Below, one piece after another: positions 1-4,372 of a stretch of DNA of 9,066 nt (position 1 is its first letter; each line of letters opens with the position of its first letter). The translations under genes and the position numbers were made by a program. Source of the stretch: CAZLPY01 sp964561525 (GTDB lineage: Bacteria > Patescibacteriota > UBA1384 > CAJBMM01); the NCBI GenBank assembly GCA_964561525.1, contig CAZLPY010000043.1, positions 1 through 9,066 on the forward strand, written 5' to 3'. The notes beneath the pieces are model-generated. The model worked only from the letters and a program-made list of their open reading frames with translations. It was not told where the DNA came from and ran no database searches.

Positions 1-122
1 TACTTCGCCCTAAGCGTAGACGACGTGTTCAAGGTGGCCGGGCGGCGCATCAAAAAGGCACCGCTCATGAATTTACGCCCGAGGAAGCCCGGGTGGCAGG
101 ACGAAAAGGTGGTCGCAGTTAA
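1..122 (+). CDS. KGG-repeat stress protein (GsiB-like), C-terminal fragment
   Basis: Frame 3 (codons from base 3) encodes 39 residues before TAA at 120-122; the 5' part lies outside the window. The fragment contains GGRAAHQKGTAHEFTPEEA followed by RVAGRKGGRS. This is the pattern of the KGG / stress-induced acidophilic repeat family (GsiB and related general stress proteins), in which short units ending in A-x-K/R-GG are repeated. Proteins of this family are small, very hydrophilic and usually induced by stress; their molecular role is poorly known. One full unit plus part of an upstream basic segment (RPKRRRR) can be seen. The gene converges on the membrane-protein operon that ends at 138, leaving a 15-base gap with no visible terminator. 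Frame 1 is also open to 126 but resembles nothing I know, so frame 3 is preferred on motif grounds. Confidence 0.82.
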   Translation, partial: LRPKRRRRVQGGRAAHQKGTAHEFTPEEARVAGRKGGRS

Positions 123-137
123 ATGAATCGTCGCGCA

Positions 138-524
138 CTATAATAAAACACGAAGGCGGTCCGGTCGAGATAGGTTTCGTAGCACCTCAGTCAAAGTGTA
201 CGTTAGTCTTTCGGTACTTCCATTCGATTGCTGTAGTGTTTGCTCGGTCGCTTTGCGGTTCCAATCTAAGTGCGGCAGCAAGCGAGAGCTAGAATGCAGA
301 GATGATGCCATGAGGGCAAGTACGACGACAAGCAGTGCGACGAGTGAGGTGATGGTGCCAACTACCCTACCTCCAACTATCCGTGCGCCCCACACAATCA
401 GCAGTAGCGGCCACAGCCGCCACACTACTGCTAAGTCAAAGTGTACCCGACCGCTTGCGTCAAGCAAAAACAGCACACCAAAAGCAATCAAAGCCAGCCC
501 AAGCCCCTGTGAATGGCGCCGCAT
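138..524 (-). CDS. LiaI/LiaF-like (DUF5668-type) small membrane protein with C-terminal tail
   Basis: This 128-residue protein has three hydrophobic segments at about residues 7-22, 35-50 and 55-75, then a polar tail of about 50 residues. The first part (LALIAFGVLFLLD, then WRLWPLLLIVWGARIV) has the layout of the LiaI-LiaF-like transmembrane module: a helix ending in LLD, a short loop, then a WP-containing helix. The upstream neighbour has the same module, so the two look like tandem paralogs. Relatives occur in cell-envelope stress proteins, but no specific function can be assigned. I chose the ATG at 524-522. It overlaps the TGA of the upstream gene by one base (TGATG), and a GGAG lies 6 bases before it. 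A GTG directly in front, at 527-525, is also possible and gives 129 residues. The two genes are probably co-transcribed and translationally coupled. Confidence 0.75.
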   Translation of the reverse strand: MRRHSQGLGLALIAFGVLFLLDASGRVHFDLAVVWRLWPLLLIVWGARIVGGRVVGTITSLVALLVVVLALMASSLHSSSRLLPHLDWNRKATEQTLQQSNGSTERLTYTLTEVLRNLSRPDRLRVLL

Positions 525-739
525 CACCTCTCCTCACGGTTGTTTTTAATTAAGATAGTAATGCCGAGTACGATTAGCAACACCGGCCACCACTGGTCAA
601 ACCGAAATGCCGGTACAAAATTGTCCAAGAGCAAAAAGATGCCAAGTACTATCAAAATCACACCGCTCAGTCGATACCGCGGCCTCTCGTGCGACGATCG
701 GTGATGCCCGCTCAAATCTTCTTGCTGTTCCTTATGCAT
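524..739 (-). CDS. LiaI/LiaF-like (DUF5668-type) two-helix membrane protein
   Basis: This 71-residue protein has a polar, His/Arg-rich N-terminus of about 24 residues, then two helices at about 25-42 (GVILIVLGIFLLLDN) and 50-64 (WWPVLLIVLGITILI), and a short charged tail. The LLD-loop-WWP layout matches the LiaI-LiaF-like transmembrane domain and the next gene downstream. The frame is open upstream to 826, but that extension runs through the terminator hairpin. I therefore chose the ATG at 739-737, which has an AGGAG five bases before it and a promoter just upstream. Being first in a two-gene operon with a paralog suggests that both proteins act together in the membrane; this is inference from context only. 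Confidence 0.77.
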   Translation of the reverse strand: MHKEQQEDLSGHHRSSHERPRYRLSGVILIVLGIFLLLDNFVPAFRFDQWWPVLLIVLGITILIKNNREER

Positions 740-744
740 ATATG

Positions 745-749
745 CTCCT
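745..749 (-). promoter_or_regulatory. Ribosome binding site deciding the 739 start
   Basis: AGGAG on the minus strand, five bases before the ATG at 739. It supports this ATG over the in-frame starts at 766 and 826, which have no comparable site and lie at or upstream of the predicted promoter. Confidence 0.7.
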
Positions 750-764
750 AAACGTGATACTTTC

Positions 765-791
765 ATTATATACTTAACTAAAGAGACACAA
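765..791 (-). promoter_or_regulatory. Promoter of the DUF5668-type pair
   Basis: A perfect TATAAT -10 box lies on the minus strand at 770-765. A weak -35 candidate, TTGTGT (791-786), lies 15 bases upstream, with TTTTGT at 17 bases as an alternative. Transcription would start near 758, about 19 bases before the ATG. The -35 region touches the T-tract of the terminator that ends the RNA-binding protein gene, so termination and a new start are packed into about 60 bases. Confidence 0.5.
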
Positions 792-821
792 AAATCCCCC
801 GCAAGATGCGGGGGATTTTTT
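790..821. terminator. Strong bidirectional intrinsic terminator
   Basis: A 14-bp perfect stem (AAAAATCCCCCGCA paired with TGCGGGGGATTTTT) with a 3-base AGA loop has an eight-pair core, seven of them G-C, and T-runs on both strands. On the minus strand it follows the stop of the RNA-binding protein gene by about 20 bases, which is its clear role. On the plus strand it has no obvious client, although it would block antisense transcription from the left. Confidence 0.92.
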
Positions 822-840
822 GGCATTCGTAATTAGTTAA

Positions 841-1227
841 TTACTCAGCTGGAGCTTCCTCAACAGGAGCCTCTGGGGTCTCTTCAGGCTTTTCGGACTG
901 CATTGGAGGAGTGTAGCGCGTAGTTTGGCCAAAGCCACCACTTCGCTGCCCACCGCCGCCCATGCCGCCTTCCATTGGCTTACGCTCACGCGCCTCGTTC
1001 ACTACGAGCTTGCGGCCACCGGCATCGGTGTCATGCAACGCTTTAATAGCTTCATCGGCAGCTTTTTCGTCAGCCATCTCAACAAACCCGAATCCCTTGG
1101 AGCGTCCAGTTTCACGATTAATAATAACGTGAAAATCGGTAACTTCGCCGTAGGTTGAAAACATGGCGCGTAGCGCTTCGTCATCTACCGAATAGGGTAA
1201 GTTACCAACATAAATTCTCTTAGACAT
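841..1227 (-). CDS. RRM-domain, glycine-rich RNA-binding protein
   Basis: This 128-residue protein is a single RNA recognition motif with a short tail. RNP2 is IYVGNL at residues 5-10 and RNP1 is KGFGFVEM at 44-51; both carry the aromatic residues that stack on RNA bases. The domain ends near residue 80 (VVNEARERKP). A glycine-rich stretch (about 87-100) and an acidic, proline-rich end (about 111-128) follow. The size and order match bacterial Rbp proteins, which are single-RRM, glycine-rich and cold-induced in cyanobacteria. It probably binds single-stranded RNA in the cytoplasm as a chaperone or post-transcriptional regulator, but its targets are unknown. The ATG at 1227 places RNP2 at the usual distance from the N-terminus. 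No convincing ribosome binding site precedes it. It is monocistronic: a good promoter lies upstream, a strong terminator follows, and the leader can fold. Confidence 0.93.
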   Translation of the reverse strand: MSKRIYVGNLPYSVDDEALRAMFSTYGEVTDFHVIINRETGRSKGFGFVEMADEKAADEAIKALHDTDAGGRKLVVNEARERKPMEGGMGGGGQRSGGFGQTTRYTPPMQSEKPEETPEAPVEEAPAE

Positions 1228-1256
1228 ATGGTACTTCGAACTTAAAACAACAATTT

Positions 1257-1307
1257 CTATGTAGCACGACCCGTTTTGTAACTCAAACGATACAAAAGCC
1301 TACATAG
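1257..1307 (-). promoter_or_regulatory. Structured 5' leader of the RRM gene (two nested stems)
   Basis: Two perfect inverted repeats are nested. The outer pair is CTATGTAG (1257-1264) with CTACATAG (1300-1307), 8 bp. The inner pair is TTTTGTA (1274-1280) with TACAAAA (1291-1297), 7 bp around a 10-base loop. Between them is an asymmetric internal loop of 9 and 2 bases. The predicted transcript start lies near 1305, so the fold would occupy the 5' end of the mRNA, about 30 bases before the ATG. A role in autoregulation by the RRM protein or in temperature response is inference. Confidence 0.5.
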
Positions 1308-1311
1308 TGTT

Positions 1312-1339
1312 AGTATACAAGAGAAAAAATAAAATACAA
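1312..1339 (-). promoter_or_regulatory. Promoter of the RRM gene
   Basis: On the minus strand TTGTAT (1339-1334) and TATACT (1317-1312) are separated by 16 bases. They match the -35 and -10 consensus at 4 and 5 of 6 positions. Transcription would start near 1305, giving a leader of about 78 bases. Confidence 0.6.
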
Positions 1340-1398
1340 GCCTTGTGACGTATTATCGTCAAAAAAACGGACTTGAAATTGATTTTGAACAAAAAATC

Positions 1399-1500
1399 TT
1401 ACAAATTATGTAAAATTTTTATGAATAGCTCCACCATCATCCCACCGCCAACAGCGATTGAAAATATCAGTGCACTTCCAACAATTACTTCGTCAAACAT
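1399..1500 (-). CDS. Putative 33-residue single-helix membrane peptide
   Basis: An ATG-to-TAA frame of 34 codons encodes MFDEVIVGSALIFSIAVGGG followed by MMVELFIKILHNL. After an acidic start, about 24 residues are almost wholly hydrophobic or glycine, and the end is basic. This is the composition of a single membrane-spanning peptide. A weak AAAGGG lies four bases before the ATG. I do not recognise a family. It lies alone in a gap of about 350 bases between the RRM gene and the broken PEP-synthase gene, on the same strand as both. No strong promoter of its own is visible. A chance ORF cannot be excluded, but the composition is unlike the surrounding AT-rich sequence. Confidence 0.45.
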   Translation of the reverse strand: MFDEVIVGSALIFSIAVGGGMMVELFIKILHNL

Positions 1501-1575
1501 GCCGCCCTTTATTTTTTGATTAGACCGGAATCATTGTATCGGCAACGGTGCACCATGAAAAGCAATAACTATTGT

Positions 1576-1725
1576 TTAAGCCCGCTTTACCAAAGTCACC
1601 ACACCAGATTTAGCATCCACCTCCACCTCGTCGCGTATGTGCAGCATTTGGGTCACAATGTTAGTCCCTGCTACACACGGAATTCTTAACTCTCGAGCCA
1701 CCAATGCAACGATTGACTCACTTAC
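1576..1725 (-). pseudogene. Remnant of a PEP-utilising phosphohistidine (mobile) domain
   Basis: In the +1 frame relative to the preceding domain, this stretch encodes ARELRIPCVAGTNIVTQ, then DEVEVDAKSGVVTLVKRA and TAA at 1578-1576. This matches the end of the mobile domain of PEP synthases and related enzymes (usual pattern ARELGIPCVVGT, then DGDEVTVDGxxGxV). Just before it, where the family has T-S-H-A-A-I-V with the phosphorylated His, the sequence reads E-S-I-V-A-L-V, so the catalytic His is not present. About 80-90 residues that normally link the ATP-binding and mobile domains are missing. The frame stays open upstream to 1818, but that part is an out-of-frame copy of the neighbouring domain. 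The fragment has no start codon or ribosome binding site of its own and is probably not expressed. The TIM-barrel domain of true PpsA is also absent. Confidence 0.75.
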
Positions 1726-2659
1726 TAAGAGTGGTGATGGGGCGGGATTGGGTGATGTAGAACTTGCCATCTTCTCGCGCCCATTCAATGTCACAGGGAA
1801 ATCCGTAATGCGATTCAATTTTGAGACACAACTCTGCTAATTCCTGAATCTGATCGTTCGTTAATTTTTGCTTTTCCTGCAGATCCTTTGCCACTTCTAC
1901 CATTTCAGTGCCCTCTGCAGTTTTGGTGATTTTTTGCGATTGCTCCGAGACGTAGCAATCAAGCAGCTCACGGGTCACTTTGTGCACCACATAGGTATCC
2001 GGTGTAATCATGCCACCGACAATGGCCTCGCCTAAGCCGTAGCCTGCCTCAATCACCATCTGATCCGGGTCCTCAGTCACCGGATGCACCGTAAAGCAAA
2101 TGCCAGAGATCTCTGACTGAATCATTTTTTGCACCACTACCGCTACTGACACAGGCGTTTTGTGCAGCTCTTTTTCAAAACGATAGAAGATAGCCCGGGG
2201 AGTAAACAGCGAGGCCCAGCACTTTTTGATGTTTTTTAATAAATTGCCACTCGTAACATTCAAGTACGTCTCCAGCTCGCCAGCCCACGAGGCTGTAGAG
2301 GAATCCTCCGCTGTAGCGCTTGAGCGCACCGCGACGTATGCTGCTCCTAGATCATGAAAATGCTGCATTACCTCTTCCGCGATATCAGTCGGAAAATCGG
2401 CCTTAAAGATAACATCCTGAATACGGGCAGATATCCCCTCCACTGAATTCAGATCCTGATGATTTAGGTCGTGCAACGCGTCCTCAATCTCCACATCAAT
2501 GCCGGTTTCGTGCAAAAACCGATCAACCGCAGGAGCTAGCACCACAAACCCGGGCGGCACCGGGATGCCAGCTGCCATCATTTCACCCAAACTAGCGCCT
2601 TTGCCCCCCGCTAAGGCAACATCTGCTTTTGAGAGATCGGTGAAATTTCGGACAAACAT
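1718..2659 (-). CDS. Truncated phosphoenolpyruvate synthase-like protein (PEP/pyruvate-binding ATP-grasp domain only)
   Basis: These 313 residues form the N-terminal PPDK_N-type nucleotide-binding domain of PEP synthases. The visible landmarks are AGGKGASLGEM (Lys20), VPPGFVV, YVAVRSSATAED (Arg112), CWASLFTPRA, QKMIQSEISG, GYGLGEAIVGG, TPDTYVV, DIEWA (about 290-294) and the domain-ending ITQSRPIT (about 303-309). A complete PpsA has roughly 750-800 residues and makes PEP from pyruvate, ATP and water through a phosphohistidine. Here the frame stops with TGA four codons after SRPIT, and a fragment of the His domain follows in another frame. The domain could bind ATP but cannot complete the phosphotransfer. 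I chose the ATG at 2659, which follows the PIN-toxin stop by one base and begins the family-typical MFVRNFTDLSKADVALAGGKG. A GTG at 2701 inside the toxin gene is less likely. This is the third gene of the toxin-antitoxin operon. Confidence 0.85.
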   Translation of the reverse strand: MFVRNFTDLSKADVALAGGKGASLGEMMAAGIPVPPGFVVLAPAVDRFLHETGIDVEIEDALHDLNHQDLNSVEGISARIQDVIFKADFPTDIAEEVMQHFHDLGAAYVAVRSSATAEDSSTASWAGELETYLNVTSGNLLKNIKKCWASLFTPRAIFYRFEKELHKTPVSVAVVVQKMIQSEISGICFTVHPVTEDPDQMVIEAGYGLGEAIVGGMITPDTYVVHKVTRELLDCYVSEQSQKITKTAEGTEMVEVAKDLQEKQKLTNDQIQELAELCLKIESHYGFPCDIEWAREDGKFYITQSRPITTLSK

Positions 2660-2660
2660 A

Positions 2661-3113
2661 TTAGCCACGGCTTTGTTCTCGGTAATGACGCAAAAATTCA
2701 CCCGGCGCCATAATTCGGTATAAACTTACGGTGGCTTGTAACTGCTCGGTCATAAAATGCTTTCTGTCCAATGTGATAATATAATCAGCATAATATTTTG
2801 CTGCTCCTGCTAACACATGCCGATCATCGACGTCATTGATCAAATGATCGAATTGTTTGATCTCTTTCGACGATGCGGATGGCTTGATACTGGTTCGAAG
2901 TGGTGCTAAAATCTGTTGCAAGACTTGTTGTTCTTTTTGAGAATATTTTCTCTTAAGCTTCCGATGCGCTTCAAGCACTACCGATTCAGTAATCACTAGG
3001 TCCAGCATATCGCTTTTCGCAAGATCGATGATACCGCTTGATCCACCTCGAGGGCTAAACACAGCCGCCATAATGACGCTGGTATCAAGAAATAGCCTGG
3101 GCTTGAGCGACAT
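2661..3113 (-). CDS. PIN-domain ribonuclease, probable VapC-like toxin
   Basis: This 150-residue protein has a PIN fold from end to end. Metal-binding acids are visible in the expected order: Asp10 in LFLDTSVIM, Glu43 or Glu48 in ITESVVLEAH, Asp96/Asp97 in NDVDDRHVLAGA, and Asp116 in YIITLDRKHF. PIN proteins of this type are magnesium-dependent RNases; as toxins they cut tRNA, rRNA or mRNA until bound by the partner antitoxin. All catalytic positions are present, so the protein is probably active. Its ATG overlaps the stop of the AbrB-type gene (TAATG), the classic antitoxin-first arrangement. The stop is followed after one base by the ATG of the PEP-synthase fragment. The target RNA cannot be read from the sequence. 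Confidence 0.88.
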   Translation of the reverse strand: MSLKPRLFLDTSVIMAAVFSPRGGSSGIIDLAKSDMLDLVITESVVLEAHRKLKRKYSQKEQQVLQQILAPLRTSIKPSASSKEIKQFDHLINDVDDRHVLAGAAKYYADYIITLDRKHFMTEQLQATVSLYRIMAPGEFLRHYREQSRG

Positions 3114-3388
3114 TAATATTTATCGGTTTTCAAAATCTGATTAAGAAAGGCTCGGTCTTCATCAGAAATCTCATCTAATTCCAAAAACTCTGCGATTTCC
3201 TGGTCATTGAAGTCACGTGAGGCCACGTCGTCCTTCTTTTCAGTAACAGTGACTGGCTGAAACAAAATTCCATCTTTTCTGGACGATACTCTAAACAGCG
3301 TGTTGACACTTATTCCACGCTTGCGACGTATTAATTTTGGAATTGTGACTTGACCCTTGCTTGTAGGTCGAACTAAATTTTTTGGCAT
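3113..3388 (-). CDS. AbrB/MazE/SpoVT-type antitoxin and autorepressor
   Basis: This protein has 91 residues. Residues 9-46 are a swapped-hairpin AbrB DNA-binding domain with the signature TSKGQVTIPKLIRRKRGI and then LFRVSSRKDGILFQPV. Residues 60-91 are acidic and helical (NDQEIAEFLELDEISDEDRAF), as expected for the part that wraps around a PIN toxin. The ATG at 3388 has an AGGGAG seven bases upstream. It is the first gene of the operon and is coupled to the toxin by TAATG. AbrB-type antitoxins usually dimerise and repress their own promoter; the 11-bp inverted repeat over the -35 box at 3433-3464 is the obvious candidate site. Confidence 0.88.
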   Translation of the reverse strand: MPKNLVRPTSKGQVTIPKLIRRKRGISVNTLFRVSSRKDGILFQPVTVTEKKDDVASRDFNDQEIAEFLELDEISDEDRAFLNQILKTDKY

Positions 3389-3411
3389 TACTTGCTCCCT
3401 ATGTTACATTC

Positions 3412-3440
3412 ATTATTTCTTACTTTCTTACAGTTGTCAA
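3412..3440 (-). promoter_or_regulatory. Promoter of the antitoxin-toxin operon
   Basis: On the minus strand a perfect TTGACA (3440-3435) and AATAAT (3417-3412; 5 of 6 against TATAAT) are separated by exactly 17 bases. The start would be near 3405, about 17 bases before the ATG. The -35 box lies inside the left arm of the 11-bp inverted repeat. Confidence 0.7.
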
Positions 3441-3464
3441 TTATATTATGCTGTAATTGACAAC
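3433..3464. promoter_or_regulatory. 11-bp inverted repeat, probable operator between divergent genes
   Basis: GTTGTCAATTA (3433-3443) and TAATTGACAAC (3454-3464) are perfect reverse complements separated by 10 bases. A second, overlapping pair is TTACAG (3428-3433) with CTGTAA (3451-3456). Each main arm contains a TTGACA pointing outward. A dimeric protein bound here would cover the -35 boxes of both flanking genes. The AbrB-type antitoxin is the likely ligand. Confidence 0.6.
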
Positions 3465-3484
3465 CAGCGCAATTGGCGTACCGT
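3457..3484 (+). promoter_or_regulatory. Possible promoter of the slipin gene
   Basis: A perfect TTGACA (3457-3462) is followed after 16 bases by TACCGT (3479-3484), which matches the -10 consensus at only 3 of 6 positions. The -35 box lies in the right arm of the operator. The weak -10 box suggests low activity or a need for an activator. Confidence 0.35.
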
Positions 3485-3512
3485 AGTGCTTAAACAACGA
3501 TAAAGGATTATC

Positions 3513-4268
3513 ATGACACTCTATTATGTATTAGGCATAATCGCATTGGTATTGCTTTCAGGACTGCGCGTGATCAAAGAATACCAACGAGCCGATGCCT
3601 TTTTGCTTGGCCGATTTCGGGGCGTTCGTGGACCAGGTTTAATTTATATCATCCCGATTTTTGAACGGATGGTCCTGGTGTCACTCCGTACCGTGACTAT
3701 GGACATTCCATCACAAAAAATCATCACCAAAGATAACGTATCGATTGATATCGCTGCAGTGGCCTACTATCACGTGGTTGATCCGGAAAAAGCAGTGATT
3801 GCAGTTGAGAATGTGTACTACGCCGTCAATCAGATTAGTCAAACTACCGTGCGAAACGTAGTGGGACAGTTTATGCTGGATCAACTGCTGTCAAAAACGC
3901 TCGATATTAATACTCAAATTAAAAACGTGATCGATCAGCACACCGAAGCTTGGGGCGTTGAAGTAACGGCGGTGGAGATAAAAGACATTGTGCTGCCAGA
4001 TAACATGCAGCGAGCGATGGCCAAGGAAGCGGAGGCGGAGCGGGAGCGCCGGGCTAAGATTGTAGCCGCCGAAGGTGAGCTCCAAGCTGCTGCCAAACTG
4101 GGCGAAGCCTCCGACGTGATGACCAAACACCCAATCGCCTTGCAGCTGCGTACCCTGCAAACCATGGCCGAGATAAGCGTGGAAAAGAACTCGACTATCA
4201 TCTTCCCGGCGCAATTTATGTCGACGGTGCAGGAAGCAATTGCGATGATAAAAAAGACTCTCAACTAA
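3513..4268 (+). CDS. Slipin/stomatin-like SPFH-domain membrane protein
   Basis: The protein has 251 residues. Residues 3-18 are a membrane-inserted segment. A slipin-type SPFH domain follows (about 22-185) with GVRGPGLIYIIPIFERMV, the conserved Pro41, LRTVTMDIPSQKIITKDNVS, YHVVDPEKAV, and VRNVVGQFMLDQLLS. Residues 165-200 are a charged, Ala/Glu-rich coiled coil. The end (LQLRTLQTMAEISVEKNSTIIFPAQF) is the usual slipin C-terminus. Members form ring or cage oligomers on the membrane and are linked to membrane microdomains and to control of membrane proteases. Many bacterial slipin genes neighbour an NfeD gene; none lies here, and an M23 peptidase follows instead. The ATG has an AGGA five bases upstream. 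The length is typical of the family. Confidence 0.93.
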   Translation: MTLYYVLGIIALVLLSGLRVIKEYQRADAFLLGRFRGVRGPGLIYIIPIFERMVLVSLRTVTMDIPSQKIITKDNVSIDIAAVAYYHVVDPEKAVIAVENVYYAVNQISQTTVRNVVGQFMLDQLLSKTLDINTQIKNVIDQHTEAWGVEVTAVEIKDIVLPDNMQRAMAKEAEAERERRAKIVAAEGELQAAAKLGEASDVMTKHPIALQLRTLQTMAEISVEKNSTIIFPAQFMSTVQEAIAMIKKTLN

Positions 4269-4281
4269 TTGAACTCGGCTT

Positions 4282-4303
4282 TGATACAATCGCATATGCG
4301 ATT
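4282..4303 (+). promoter_or_regulatory. Extended -10 promoter overlapping a 16-bp palindrome, upstream of the M23 gene
   Basis: TGATACAAT (4282-4290) is an extended -10 element (TG, one base, then TACAAT). No good -35 box is present, as is common for this promoter class. Its last three bases begin the perfect palindrome AATCGCATATGCGATT (4288-4303), placed at the expected transcription start. A repressor site is plausible. Transcripts would carry a leader of about 75 bases before the ATG at 4373. Confidence 0.45.
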
Positions 4304-4372
4304 ACAAAACGAGCGAGATCTTGCACGCGGCACGGTGTTACCGCTTAGCATCTACATTAATAGCAGGCATTT

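Larger units (their letters stand above)
1228..1575. other. Gene-poor stretch between the RRM gene and the broken PEP-synthase gene
   Basis: This stretch of about 350 bases is AT-rich. It holds the RRM leader fold and promoter (1257-1339), the putative 33-codon membrane peptide (1399-1500), and a short inverted repeat TGACG-TATTAT-CGTCA (1346-1361) just upstream of the RRM -35 box. No convincing terminator follows the broken gene that ends at 1576. I see no RNA gene. Confidence 0.5.

Noticed and set aside
1..126. Frame 1 also open to a TGA at 124, giving a 41-residue C-terminal fragment.
   Set aside because: It matches no family I recognise, whereas frame 3 of the same bases carries a clear KGG-family repeat.
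740..826. Upstream extension of the 71-residue membrane protein to 826.
   Set aside because: It would be translated from inside the terminator hairpin and upstream of the predicted transcription start.
1346..1361. TGACG-TATTAT-CGTCA inverted repeat upstream of the RRM promoter, considered as an operator or terminator.
   Set aside because: The arms are only 5 bp, there is no T-run on the useful side, and it may be chance in AT-rich sequence.
1715..1735. Programmed +1 frameshift joining the two PEP-synthase pieces.
   Set aside because: There is no recognised slippery site with a stimulator, and a shift would still not restore the missing 80-90 residues and catalytic His.
1576..1818. An 80-residue minus-strand ORF with its own ATG at 1818.
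   Set aside because: Its first half is an out-of-frame copy of the PEP-synthase ATP-binding domain; only the last 40 or so residues are meaningful, as a remnant.
3891..4295. Long minus-strand frames opposite the slipin gene.
   Set aside because: They are antisense shadows: no family motifs, odd composition, and the plus-strand slipin gene is unambiguous.
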